Shown here: piece by piece, positions 8,558 through 16,801 of the stretch
How the letters are laid out: every line of letters begins with the position of its first letter
Numbering within the stretch: position 1 is the first letter of the stretch
Assembly: GCF_009766005.1 (NCBI RefSeq)
Contig: NZ_LMUK01000060.1
Span: 593,267-657,266 of the forward strand
Reading direction: 5' to 3'
Length of the DNA: 64,000 nucleotides
Source: Bradyrhizobium sp. S69
Lineage (GTDB): Bacteria > Pseudomonadota > Alphaproteobacteria > Rhizobiales > Xanthobacteraceae
The notes under the pieces: model-generated
What the model was told of the DNA's origin: nothing
Databases searched by the model: none
Seen by the model: the letters and a program-made list of their open reading frames with translations, nothing else
Program-made: the position numbers and the translations under genes

Positions 8558-9739
8558 ATGAGCGGGCGCCGGCTTCCCGTCATCCTGGCTCTCGGCACCA
8601 CGCAAACCCTGGCGTGGGCCTCGAGCATGTACCTGCCGGCGATCCTGGCCGATCCGATCGCGCGCGATCTCGGGGTTTCCTCGAACTGGGTCTTTGGCGC
8701 CTTCACGGTCGCCTTGGTGCTCGCAGCCCTGCTCGGCCCGCGGATCGGCCGCGAGATCGACCTGGTCGGCGGCCGTTCGGTGTTGTCGATTTCCAATCTG
8801 GTGCTGGCAGCCGGATTGGTACTGCTTGGACTGACCAGTTCGATCCCCCTGCTCGTCATCGCCTGGCTGCTGCTCGGCGTCGGCATGGCGCTTGGCCTGT
8901 ATGACGCGGCCTTTGCCGCGCTCGGGCGCATCTATGGTGATGCCGCGCGCGGCGCCATCACCGGCATCACCCTGATCGCGGGCTTTGCCTCGACCGTCGG
9001 ATGGCCGCTGACCGCCTGGGGCCTGCACACGATCGGCTGGCGCGAGACCTGCTTTGCCTGGGCCGCGGCGCAGATATTGATCGGCCTGCCGATCAATTGG
9101 TGGATGCTGCCGGTGGTCACCGGCGCGAAAGCCGTGGTCAAGAATTCGGTCAAGCCGCACATTCCGATAGATCGGACCATGATCCTGCTGGCCTTCGCTT
9201 TTGCCGCGGCCTGGAGCGTCACCGGGGCGATGGCGGCGCATCTGCCGCGCATCGTGGAAGCGGCCGGCGCGAGCACAAGTCAGGCGGTGTTCGCCGGCGC
9301 GATGATCGGCCCGGCCCAGGTACTCGCCCGCATCGCCGAGGCGGGCTTTTTGAGCCGCTATCACCCGGTGGCCTCAACCCGGCTCGCCTGCCTGACCCAC
9401 CCGATCGGCGCGGCCATCCTCGCGCTGGCGGGCGGCGGTGCGGCGAGCGTGTTCGCGATCTTTCACGGCGCCGGCAACGGCATCCTGACGATCGCGCGCG
9501 GCACGCTGCCACTGGCGATCTTCGGCGCGGAAAATTACGGCTACCGGCTCGGCATCATCGGCGCGCCGGCCCGAATGGCGCAGGCGGTGGCGCCGCTGGC
9601 GTTCGGACTATTGATCGACACCATGGGAAGCCGGGTCCTGATCGTCTCCTCGGCCCTCAGTCTCGCGGCGCTGCTGGCGCTGTGCCTGCTGCGGCAGGAT
9701 GCGAAAGACGACGGTCAAGCCGGCCAGCCCAAGCGCTAG
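8558..9739 (+). CDS. MFS transporter
   Basis: 393 residues with 12 hydrophobic segments and the MFS loop 2-3 region (LLGPRIGREIDLVGGRSVLS). The first helix MSGRRLPVILALGTTQTLAW starts directly after ATG 8558, with a GGCAGCG-rich leader and no clear ribosome-binding site. It is divergent from the cyclase. It resembles unassigned rhizobial MFS permeases of the monocarboxylate/oxalate type, but substrate prediction would be a guess. Confidence 0.82.
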   Translation: MSGRRLPVILALGTTQTLAWASSMYLPAILADPIARDLGVSSNWVFGAFTVALVLAALLGPRIGREIDLVGGRSVLSISNLVLAAGLVLLGLTSSIPLLVIAWLLLGVGMALGLYDAAFAALGRIYGDAARGAITGITLIAGFASTVGWPLTAWGLHTIGWRETCFAWAAAQILIGLPINWWMLPVVTGAKAVVKNSVKPHIPIDRTMILLAFAFAAAWSVTGAMAAHLPRIVEAAGASTSQAVFAGAMIGPAQVLARIAEAGFLSRYHPVASTRLACLTHPIGAAILALAGGGAASVFAIFHGAGNGILTIARGTLPLAIFGAENYGYRLGIIGAPARMAQAVAPLAFGLLIDTMGSRVLIVSSALSLAALLALCLLRQDAKDDGQAGQPKR

Positions 9740-9808
9740 CTGAATCCTGTTGGAAACTTAGGCCTTCGTTGGCTCCCGATATTGCAATTGATGGCATTTT
9801 CCTAAAAC

Positions 9809-9847
9809 GCGAATCAGAATTATGCTGTTCCGAGCATCTTGATTCGC
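9809..9847 (+). promoter_or_regulatory. Two-step hairpin in the leader of the 9870 gene
   Basis: Outer arms GCGAATCA (9809-9816) and TGATTCGC (9840-9847) enclose inner arms ATGCT (9822-9826) and AGCAT (9833-9837). The structure ends 22 bases before the ATG at 9870. It could be an mRNA leader structure or a protein-binding dyad; there is no U-run for a terminator. Confidence 0.4.
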
Positions 9848-9869
9848 GGCGGCAAATCCCGAGGCTCTC

Positions 9870-10175
9870 ATGACCGAGCTGGAAATTCTCGAACGTAAAA
9901 TTGGCGAATTCAAAGCGCTGTTGGACGATGCATGGCGCAGCCTGTCGCGCTCGTCGTTGACGACATTCGAGCGGCGCGAACTACGCAATGAAATGAAACG
10001 CTGCGGCGCCGAGTTGCAGCGCTGCCTTGAATTGGTCGACGCCGAACGCAGCCGCGCTCGAACGCGGCTCTCGAAAGACCAAAGGTCCGGTCGCAAGACC
10101 GTCGATTTCCGCCTGATCGGACGCCAGGAGGCGATCCTAGCCGAACGAACTGCGGCCACCGAAAACGCGCATTGA
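9870..10175 (+). CDS. Small charged helical protein, unknown
   Basis: 101 residues, almost entirely charged alpha-helix (MTELEILERKIGEFKALLDD), with a likely coiled coil over residues 3-70 and a basic C-terminus. I do not recognise the family. It stands alone, with a structured leader upstream and a convergent gene 41 bp downstream. Confidence 0.6.
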   Translation: MTELEILERKIGEFKALLDDAWRSLSRSSLTTFERRELRNEMKRCGAELQRCLELVDAERSRARTRLSKDQRSGRKTVDFRLIGRQEAILAERTAATENAH

Positions 10176-10216
10176 AGCGGACGTAAACCTACCCAGGATA
10201 ACGCGACGCTGCTGAG

Positions 10217-11005
10217 CTATCCCAGCAGGTCGTCGGGTTCGCGCGCGGCCACGAAGCCCGCCATGGCATCGGTCAGCTCCGCGATCGCAGCATCGAACTC
10301 GGCCGGGCGCTCGGCAAATTCCTGTTCCAGCATGTCGCGTCGCCGGGCGATGGTTTTGTCGAGCGCCGGGCCAAACATCGCCGCCGACGCGATCTCCTTC
10401 GCAAGCCCGGTATAATCCTGCCAGACCAGATGCAGCATCAGCGGCGGCTTTTCCTTGGCCTGGAGCATCTGGAGGCAGCGCGATGACGCATCTTCCATCG
10501 CCCACCATTGCTGCGCTATGCCCGCGATCTTGCGGAAGTTGCGCAGCGTGCCGGAATATCGGTGGTGATCGACGCCTGCCAATAGCGCGCAATGATCCAG
10601 CCAGTTCAGCCCGGCGATGATGGCAATGGCCAGATCATCGGCCGCGACGCCGGTGAAATCGATCACCGTCTTGTCGTGCGGCTGCAGCCGCAAAAATGAA
10701 TCGAGCATGTCTGGCTGTCGAGCCGGTTCTACCAGCAATGCGTTTTGGCGCCCCGGCACCATCGCGACGTAGCGGATCGCCTCGAGCCTGGTGTGCTCCC
10801 AGATCGAACGGAGGTCGCCCTCGGGATCGGTCAGCTTGCGTTTGCAGGCCGGATAAATCACCTCGCCGCGGTCGGCCCTCTCGATGTATCGCGGCGCAAT
10901 CGTGTCGACGGCGCGGAGAATTTCGCCCGCGTCCAACAGGGCGCCGACGAAATCCGACGCCGGGTTTGGCGTCGTTGGGTGTTTCGGCTGCCCCCAACCG
11001 AACAT
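10217..11005 (-). CDS. Conserved hypothetical cytosolic protein
   Basis: 262 residues beginning MFGWGQPKHPTTPNPASDFV. ATG 11005 is chosen over a GTG 9 bases upstream because GGAGG lies about 8 bases before it. The protein is soluble with a predominantly helical pattern (AIAIIAGLNWLDHCALLAGV, then IAGIAQQWWAMEDASSRCLQ). I see no signal peptide, membrane segment or catalytic motif. The function is unknown. Base composition matches the neighbours, so it is probably a resident gene. Confidence 0.72.
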   Translation of the reverse strand: MFGWGQPKHPTTPNPASDFVGALLDAGEILRAVDTIAPRYIERADRGEVIYPACKRKLTDPEGDLRSIWEHTRLEAIRYVAMVPGRQNALLVEPARQPDMLDSFLRLQPHDKTVIDFTGVAADDLAIAIIAGLNWLDHCALLAGVDHHRYSGTLRNFRKIAGIAQQWWAMEDASSRCLQMLQAKEKPPLMLHLVWQDYTGLAKEIASAAMFGPALDKTIARRRDMLEQEFAERPAEFDAAIAELTDAMAGFVAAREPDDLLG

Positions 11006-11144
11006 GGCCCTCACCTCCGATCATTTGAGCAAGGTTAGATCGGTCACCCTGCGCAGCACAAGGGCCGGAGTGGCGAGCTGCCCTCGGCCGCCAACGATTT
11101 TCCGCGGACCGCAGGGTTGCCACGGAAACCGCCATGCGCGGATC

Positions 11145-11579
11145 TCAGTGAGGCATCGGAATATTGGTTCGGGGCGTGAACTTGTTGGCGATCGCCAACG
11201 CCGCAACTTCGTTGGCCTCAAGCGCGATCTTTTGCGCCAGCAGGATATCACCCGGCACGAGGTGAAGATCGGGCAGGAAACAATAGCACGCGCGGGGGCG
11301 TCCCCGGTCGTCGAGTTCCTCGATATTCATCGATGAGCCATAGCGGATCCGGTATTTCTTTCCGCTGTCGCACCCGATGACGTCGAAATAGCTGTTGGCG
11401 TTGAATTGGGCGAGTTGCTCGGGCGAGAGCCATTCCCGCAGCAGTTTGAGACCGCGAGCCTCGCAATCATTTTCAGCCAGCAGCTCACCCAGGCGCTCGC
11501 GCAAGGCGCACATGCGCGAGCGTCCCTGAGCCAACCACCTCCGAAGCACCGACATGATCCGGAGGGTCTGTTCAGCCAC
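11145..11579 (-). CDS. Conserved hypothetical protein with SSMNIEEL motif
   Basis: About 144 residues. The N-terminal third is basic and helical (LRRWLAQGRSRMCALRERLG); the rest is a mixed fold with FDVIGCDSGKKYRIRYGSSM, IEELDDRGRPRACYCFLPD and LVPGDILLAQKIALEANE. I recall this pattern from hypothetical proteins in rhizobia but know no function. GTG 11579 overlaps the end of the preceding gene by 8 bases, so translation is probably coupled. TTG 11582 and ATG 11555 are alternatives. Confidence 0.62.
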   Translation of the reverse strand: MAEQTLRIMSVLRRWLAQGRSRMCALRERLGELLAENDCEARGLKLLREWLSPEQLAQFNANSYFDVIGCDSGKKYRIRYGSSMNIEELDDRGRPRACYCFLPDLHLVPGDILLAQKIALEANEVAALAIANKFTPRTNIPMPH

Positions 11580-11793
11580 CAACTAGGCGCGGATAGAACA
11601 AGGTCTCTTCCGCGGTCGGATCGAACGCTTTCGTTAGTGCGACGTCGCCGGAGGCACCGCGCACGGCCGCGGTAAAGCCAAGTCCGGTCAGTGTCCGAAA
11701 GCGCTCTTCAGCCTTTACGAGCGCCTCGAGGTCCTCGGCATCGAACTGATGCCGGGTATCGCCGGTATGATCCATTACGATCTGAGTTGCCAT
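11572..11793 (-). CDS. Small conserved hypothetical protein (73 aa)
   Basis: A 73-residue protein (MATQIVMDHTGDTRHQFDAE), acidic in its first half. ATG 11793 has a good AAGGAAAT ribosome-binding site 7 bases upstream; a longer frame to 11937 lacks one. It overlaps the next gene by 8 bases, so the two form a small operon. No function is recognised. Confidence 0.65.
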   Translation of the reverse strand: MATQIVMDHTGDTRHQFDAEDLEALVKAEERFRTLTGLGFTAAVRGASGDVALTKAFDPTAEETLFYPRLVGG

Positions 11794-11966
11794 TGCCAGA
11801 TTTCCTTTAAGGTTCTCCAGCCACCCGAATTTATTCCAGCAAATTTCGTGCCGAGCGGCAAGAGCCCTGTGAAACGTGGGCAGCCCTACTGCTCTACCGG
11901 CCATCAGCCGGCAGCGTGGTGCAATTCGGCCTTTCAATCCGGTCCCTTTTAAAGCAAAACCCCGTC

Positions 11967-12158
11967 ATGGAAAATCAGAGCGATAGACCGGTCGGCTTCC
12001 AGGGCCTGGTGCAGTGGGCCACCACCCGGCCTCAAGCCTACGCGACCTATTTCGTCGCGCTCATCCTGATCGGCGGACTTTCGTTCTATGCCGGGACGCT
12101 AAAGCCGAAGAAGGCACCACCCGCGCCGCCGCCGGCCGTGTCGGTGCCGCAGGGCTGA
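11967..12158 (+). CDS. Small single-pass membrane protein with Pro-rich tail
   Basis: 63 residues: a polar N-terminus (MENQSDRPVGFQGLVQWA), one membrane helix (about residues 25-43, YFVALILIGGLSFYAG) and a KKAPPAPPPAVSVPQ tail facing the other side. ATG 11967 is chosen because the upstream extension is basic and unlike the rest. No family is recognised. It converges on the CDF gene, with 29 bp between stops. Confidence 0.55.
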   Translation: MENQSDRPVGFQGLVQWATTRPQAYATYFVALILIGGLSFYAGTLKPKKAPPAPPPAVSVPQG

Positions 12159-12187
12159 AGGCTTCGGGCGTCCCCAGAAAGCGGCAG

Positions 12188-13153
12188 TTAAACCACTTCC
12201 GCCGGCGCGAGCTTGCATACCTCGCTGCTCGCCTCGATCTGCAACGTGGCGTGATGGATGTTGAAGCGGTGCGAAAGTTCTTCGCAAACGCCGTGCAGGA
12301 AGGCATCGTTGAAGCCGGCCGGGCGTACCAGATGCGCCGTCAGCGCGGTTTCGTTGGTGCTCATGGCCCAGATGTGCAGGTCATGCAGCTCGGTCACGCC
12401 CTCGAGCGTAACCAGATAATCCTTCACTTTTGCCAGTTCGATGCCTTTCGGCACGCCGTCGAGCGCGAGATTGACGCTGTCCCTGGCAAGGCCCCACCCG
12501 CTCGCCAGCACCACCGCCGCGATGCAAAGGCTGATCACCGGATCGACCCACAGCCATCCGGTCGCCATGATCACCAGCGCGGCGATCACCACGCCAAACG
12601 ACACGCCGGCATCGGCCGCCATGTGCAGATAGGCGCCGCGAATATTGAGATCGCCGTGACGTCCCCGCATGAACAACAAGGCCGTGCCGCCATTAACGAG
12701 GATGCCAAGTGCTGCGACCAGCACGACGGTCCAGCCCGCCACTGCGGCAGGCTCCTGGATCCGGTTGACGGCCTCGACCGCGATGCCACCGACCGCGATC
12801 AACAGCAGGCCGGCATTGACCAGCGCCGCCAGGATCGAGGCGCGCCGATAACCATAGGTGTGCTGCTGCGTCGGCTGCTTGCGGGCCAGCCACAACGCCG
12901 CCCAGGCCAACAGCAGTGAAATCACGTCGGAGAAATTGTGAACCGCGTCTGAAATCAAGGCCAGCGAGTTCGCGGCATAGCCAAAAGCCAGCTCCGCGAC
13001 CACGAACACCGTGTTGAGCGTAACGCCAGCCGCGAACGCAAATCCGAAATTGTCAGGTGCGTGGCTGTGCCCGACATGGCCGTGCGAATGGCCATGGCCG
13101 TGGCCATCTTGATGGGAATGGTCATGATGGTCGTGGTCGTGCTGATGGGCCAT
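12188..13153 (-). CDS. czcD: CDF-family Zn2+/Co2+/Cd2+ exporter (CzcD-like)
   Basis: 321 residues. A histidine-rich N-terminus (MAHQHDHDHHDHSHQDGHGH) precedes six membrane helices. Metal-site residues are visible in ALISDAVHNFSDV (helix 2) and LHMAADAGVSFGV (helix 5). The cytosolic C-terminal domain has ELHDLHIWAMSTNETALTAH, typical of the family. ATG 13153 begins the His-rich tail; a TTG at 13180 would add nine residues. The role is proton-driven efflux of zinc or similar ions across the inner membrane. Metal choice among Zn, Cd and Co cannot be resolved here. Confidence 0.9.
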   Translation of the reverse strand: MAHQHDHDHHDHSHQDGHGHGHSHGHVGHSHAPDNFGFAFAAGVTLNTVFVVAELAFGYAANSLALISDAVHNFSDVISLLLAWAALWLARKQPTQQHTYGYRRASILAALVNAGLLLIAVGGIAVEAVNRIQEPAAVAGWTVVLVAALGILVNGGTALLFMRGRHGDLNIRGAYLHMAADAGVSFGVVIAALVIMATGWLWVDPVISLCIAAVVLASGWGLARDSVNLALDGVPKGIELAKVKDYLVTLEGVTELHDLHIWAMSTNETALTAHLVRPAGFNDAFLHGVCEELSHRFNIHHATLQIEASSEVCKLAPAEVV

Positions 13154-13285
13154 GGCGCCTGAACAATCGTTGCCGGTCAATGTCTTCGACCGCGATTATA
13201 GCGCACTTGAAAACCCGAATACTATTACGCCCGCTGTCCTCTCAGTAGCCCGCATAAGCGAAGCCACATGCGGGACTAGCTGATA

Positions 13286-13352
13286 CCCCGGATGTCGCGG
13301 AGCCTGTCATCGGGCGCGCATTCGCGCGACCCGTTGGCTCATCCGGGCTACG
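13286..13352. repeat. Palindromic repeat, family B, long form
   Basis: CCCGGAT (13287-13293) and ATCCGGG (13341-13347) bound a 47-bp interior that carries further dyads (GGGCGCGC / GCGCGACCC). It is the same family as 5753-5784, inverted. It lies just downstream of parC and upstream of the CDF gene, the only notable content of 13154-13372. Confidence 0.7.
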
Positions 13353-13372
13353 ATTGAAGATTTCCGCTTCGT

Positions 13373-15625
13373 CTACTCGACGCCGCGCAAGAACTTGTTG
13401 GACTTCGGCAGGCCATGCGCGAGGCGGCCGGCGTCGGCGCGATTGCCGCGCCAATCCGCCAGTTCCTTCAACGTCAGGCTCTGGTCGCGCCCGGAGGAAT
13501 CCTTCCAGGTCAGGCCGGCCTTGAGATCGAAGGTCGTCACGTCAGACAACGCCGCGCTGGTGTATTTCTGCAACCGCACGCCACGGCCGCGCGCCATCTC
13601 CGGCACCTGGTCGATCGGGAAAATCACCATTTTGTGGTTGGTGCCGATCACCGCGACGCTATCGCCCATCACCGTCGCGATCGCGCGGGCTTCGTTCGGC
13701 ATCTCGACGTTGAGCACCTGCTTGCCCTTGCGGGTGTTGCCGACGCAATCGTCCTCGTTGACGATAAAGCCCTGCCCGTCATGGCTCGCCACCAGGAACT
13801 TGCGGCCGCCCTTGTTGACGAACAGCGACACGATCGCAGCATCCTGGTCCATGTCGATGAACAGCCGGATCGGTTCGCCATGGCCACGGCCGCCCGGCAA
13901 TTTGCCGACGTCGAGCGAATAGAAACGGCCATTGGTCGCAAACAGCAGCAGCTTTGAGGTGGTCTCGGCAAAGAACGCCTGGTCGAGCTTGTCATCGGTC
14001 TTGAAGGTCAATGTCGAGAGATCGGCGACATGGCCCTTCAGCGTCCGCACCCAGCCCTTGTCGGACACCACCACCGTGACTGGTTCGCGCTCGACAAAGG
14101 CTTCCTCGATGGCGGCGAGATCATGCTCGGGCGCGTCGGCAAATTGGGTGCGGCGCTTGCCGAGCGGTGTCTTCGGTCCAAAGATCTCACGCACGTTGCG
14201 GACCTGGTCGCCGACCTTACCCCATTGCTCCACTTCCGAACCGAGCAACGACTTGATGCCCTTCAGCTCGTTGCGCAGGTTCTTGTCCTCGGTGCGGATC
14301 TCGAATTCCTCGAGCTTGCGCAAGCTGCGCAGCCGCATGTTGAGGATGGCGTCGGCCTGGACCTCCGTCAGCTTGAACGCCTTAATCAGCGCCGGCTTCG
14401 GCTCATCCTCGGTACGGATGATCTTGATCACCTTATCGATATTCAGATAGGCGATCAGATAACCGCCGAGCACTTCCAGCCGATGCTCGATCTGCTCCTT
14501 GCGGTAGTTCGAGCGGCGCAACAGCACGTCGCGCAGATGGTCGAGCCATTCGCGCAGGCATTCGGTAAGGCCGAGCACCTTGGGGATGCGGCCCTTCACC
14601 AGCACGTTGAGGTTCAGCGGAATCCGGCTTTCCAGCTCAGTCAGCCGGAACAGCGACTCCATCAGCAATTCGGGATCGACCGCGCGCGATTTCGGTTCGA
14701 TGACGAGGCGGATATCTTCCGCTGATTCATCGCGGACATCGCCAACCAGCGGCAGCTTCTTCTCGTTGAGCAGTTCGGCAATCTTCTCGACCAGCCGGGA
14801 CTTCTGCACCAGCCACGGAATCTCAGTGATCACCACCACCCAGGTGCCGCGGGCGCCTTCTTCCTGGTTCCATTTGGCGCGGGTGCGGAACGAGCCGCGC
14901 CCGGTCATGTAGGCCTCGGCAAGGCTGTCCTTGGAATCGATGATGATGCCGCCGGTCGGGAAATCCGGTCCCTTGACCCATTTCAGCAGCGCCTTCGACT
15001 TGGCGTCGGGCTTCTCGATCAGATGCAGCGCGGCGTCGCAGAGTTCGGCGACGTTGTGCGGCGGGATCGAGGTCGCCATGCCCACCGCAATGCCCTGCGC
15101 GCCGTTGGCGAGCAGGTTCGGAAAGCCGCCGGGCAGCACCACCGGCTCTTTCGACTGGCCGTCATAATTAGGACGGAATTCGACGCCGTCCTCGTTGATG
15201 CCTTCGAGCAACAGCCGCGCGACGTCGGTCATGCGCGCTTCGGTGTAGCGGTAGGCGGCCGGATTATCGCCGTCGATATTGCCGAAATTGCCCTGGCCGT
15301 CGACCAGCGGATACCGCGAGGAGAAATCCTGCGCCAACCGCACCATGGCGTCGTAGATCGCCTGGTCGCCATGCGGATGGAACGAACCCATCACGTCGCC
15401 GACGATCTTGGCGGATTTCTTGAACGCCGTACCGGGGTCGAGCCGCAGCAGCTGCATGCCGTAGAGAATGCGGCGATGCACCGGCTTGAGGCCGTCGCGG
15501 GCGTCCGGCAGTGCGCGATGCATGATGGTCGAGAGCGCGTAAGCGAGATAGCGCTCCTCGAGCGCGTCACGCAGCATCACCTCGTGAATTTCGGCCGGTT
15601 CAGGCGGAATCAGTCTCTTTCCCAT
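13373..15625 (-). CDS. parC: DNA topoisomerase IV subunit A
   Basis: 750 residues. The GyrA/ParC winged-helix core is clear (ARDGLKPVHRRILYGMQLL, SFHPHGDQAIYDAMVRLAQD). The catalytic tyrosine is Tyr127 in AAYRYTEARM. The C-terminal part has beta-pinwheel blades (KGWVRTLKGHVADLST, GRGHGEPIRLFID). The length and the lack of a full GyrA C-terminal domain, plus position next to recO, favour ParC over GyrA. It decatenates replicated chromosomes with ParE, which is not in the window. No other gene shares its transcript with certainty. Confidence 0.95.
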   Translation of the reverse strand: MGKRLIPPEPAEIHEVMLRDALEERYLAYALSTIMHRALPDARDGLKPVHRRILYGMQLLRLDPGTAFKKSAKIVGDVMGSFHPHGDQAIYDAMVRLAQDFSSRYPLVDGQGNFGNIDGDNPAAYRYTEARMTDVARLLLEGINEDGVEFRPNYDGQSKEPVVLPGGFPNLLANGAQGIAVGMATSIPPHNVAELCDAALHLIEKPDAKSKALLKWVKGPDFPTGGIIIDSKDSLAEAYMTGRGSFRTRAKWNQEEGARGTWVVVITEIPWLVQKSRLVEKIAELLNEKKLPLVGDVRDESAEDIRLVIEPKSRAVDPELLMESLFRLTELESRIPLNLNVLVKGRIPKVLGLTECLREWLDHLRDVLLRRSNYRKEQIEHRLEVLGGYLIAYLNIDKVIKIIRTEDEPKPALIKAFKLTEVQADAILNMRLRSLRKLEEFEIRTEDKNLRNELKGIKSLLGSEVEQWGKVGDQVRNVREIFGPKTPLGKRRTQFADAPEHDLAAIEEAFVEREPVTVVVSDKGWVRTLKGHVADLSTLTFKTDDKLDQAFFAETTSKLLLFATNGRFYSLDVGKLPGGRGHGEPIRLFIDMDQDAAIVSLFVNKGGRKFLVASHDGQGFIVNEDDCVGNTRKGKQVLNVEMPNEARAIATVMGDSVAVIGTNHKMVIFPIDQVPEMARGRGVRLQKYTSAALSDVTTFDLKAGLTWKDSSGRDQSLTLKELADWRGNRADAGRLAHGLPKSNKFLRGVE

Positions 15626-15733
15626 GGGGAGGGGTTAAACTTTTGGGGTGAATCGGGCAAGCCGCGAATCAGTGCGGCGGCGCGGCCTGTGTTCGGTCAC
15701 AAAACCGGGATCGTCGCCTCCACGACCGGGAAT

Positions 15734-15850
15734 ATGGCCTGGGACCGCTTCGCTTTAATCCCGTTGCCCCTGGCGGCCGCCGCGATAAGCTTTGGCGAGG
15801 CTACTTTCCTGCCGCTCCTGATCCTAATCGGCTCGGAAGCGGAAATTTAG
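15734..15850 (+). CDS. Possible 38-aa hydrophobic small protein
   Basis: ATG 15734 opens a frame for MAWDRFALIPLPLAAAAISF and a further hydrophobic stretch (FLPLLILIGSEAEI), ending at TAG 15850. A strong plus-strand terminator starts 18 bases later. No plus-strand gene lies upstream that would otherwise need it. There is no good ribosome-binding site (GGGAAT only), so the transcript may instead be a small non-coding RNA. Confidence 0.35.
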   Translation: MAWDRFALIPLPLAAAAISFGEATFLPLLILIGSEAEI

Positions 15851-15867
15851 CCCCAATGAACAACTTT

Positions 15868-15897
15868 AACCCGCCCCTTCGACAGGGCGGGTTTTTT
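15868..15897 (+). terminator. Rho-independent terminator, plus strand
   Basis: AACCCGCCC (15868-15876) and GGGCGGGTT (15885-15893) form a 9-bp GC-rich stem, followed by TTTTTT on the plus strand. On the minus strand the run after the stem is only TTAAAG, so the element mainly stops plus-strand transcription, though it could also help recO, whose stop codon is at 15921. Confidence 0.85.
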
Positions 15898-15920
15898 CGT
15901 CCACGCGGGCAGCCCAGCCG

Positions 15921-16670
15921 TCACGGAACCGGCATCCCGGCCCGGTGCTTCGCTACCGCATTGATAAACCCGTCGCGGGCATCGGAATGGCGCTGCCCGC
16001 GCGGCTCCAGCACGTGGCGCAACAGGAACAGCCCGGTCAGCCGAAAACCGTCCTGCAAATCCTGATCCGACCAGCTGTTTGACCCACCCTCGCCTTCGCG
16101 CAAAAAAGCCGGCAGACGCAACAGCCGGTCACGGTAAGGCTCGCCGGCGGCCCGCGATACCGCGCCGCCGGATTTCGGCGAAACATAAATCAGCTCCGTG
16201 GTGCCGCCGGTCGCCGCGCAATTTTCCAGATCGAGCCCGAAACCCAGTTCGGCCAGCATCGCCAGTTCGAATCGCACCAGATGCACGGCGGCATCGCCGG
16301 CGTCGTCGAAATCATCGAGGATCCGGCCGAGCATCTCGTAGATGTCTTCGTGCGGATCGCGCTCCGGCAGCAGCCGTACCAGCGAGGCCAAATGGGTGAC
16401 GCCATAGGTCGCATGCGCCGATTCCAGCAGGGTCGCCGCACGCAAACGCGTGCCTTCAACGACATAATAGCCAAGATGCTCGTCGAGCCGTGCCCGCCAC
16501 ACCGTGGTGACGCTGTTGCCGGGTTGCAGCAACGGACGCATCCGCTTGCCGGCGCCGCCGCGCACCAGACCGAGATGGCGGCCGTGCTCGCGCGTCAACA
16601 GTTCGACGATGGCCGAGGATTCGCCATGCCGCCGCACGCCCAGCACGATGCCTTCGTCGGTCCATTCCAT
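15921..16670 (-). CDS. recO: DNA repair protein RecO
   Basis: 249 residues starting MEWTDEGIVLGVRRHGESSA, the standard RecO N-terminus (OB fold). The helical C-terminal domain carries FELAMLAELGFGLDLENCAA and ends in a region with GFRLTGLFLLRHVLEPRGQR. RecO loads RecA with RecR in the RecF pathway. ATG 16670 is chosen because the longer frame (to 16784) would run through the operator of the divergent gene. In relatives recO follows era directly; here a desaturase/TetR unit intervenes. Confidence 0.93.
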   Translation of the reverse strand: MEWTDEGIVLGVRRHGESSAIVELLTREHGRHLGLVRGGAGKRMRPLLQPGNSVTTVWRARLDEHLGYYVVEGTRLRAATLLESAHATYGVTHLASLVRLLPERDPHEDIYEMLGRILDDFDDAGDAAVHLVRFELAMLAELGFGLDLENCAATGGTTELIYVSPKSGGAVSRAAGEPYRDRLLRLPAFLREGEGGSNSWSDQDLQDGFRLTGLFLLRHVLEPRGQRHSDARDGFINAVAKHRAGMPVP

Positions 16671-16756
16671 GGTTGGAAGTTTATCACGCAGGGTAGGCAA
16701 AGCCACCGGGTCGCGCGAACGCGTGACGGGCTCCGCTTGCGGCCGCATCGCAATTA

Positions 16757-16784
16757 GTGTACAACTAGTACAGTTATTGTACAC
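16757..16784. promoter_or_regulatory. Probable TetR-family operator in the desaturase promoter
   Basis: GTGTACAA (16757-16764) and TTGTACAC (16777-16784) are perfect inverted arms. A third GTAC block sits between them (CTAGTACAG), making overlapping dyads. The site ends 17 bases before the desaturase ATG, a position suited to repression. The TetR gene at 17791-18411 is the likely source of the binding protein. Confidence 0.65.
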
Positions 16785-16801
16785 ATGAGGCGATTGCGAC
16801 C

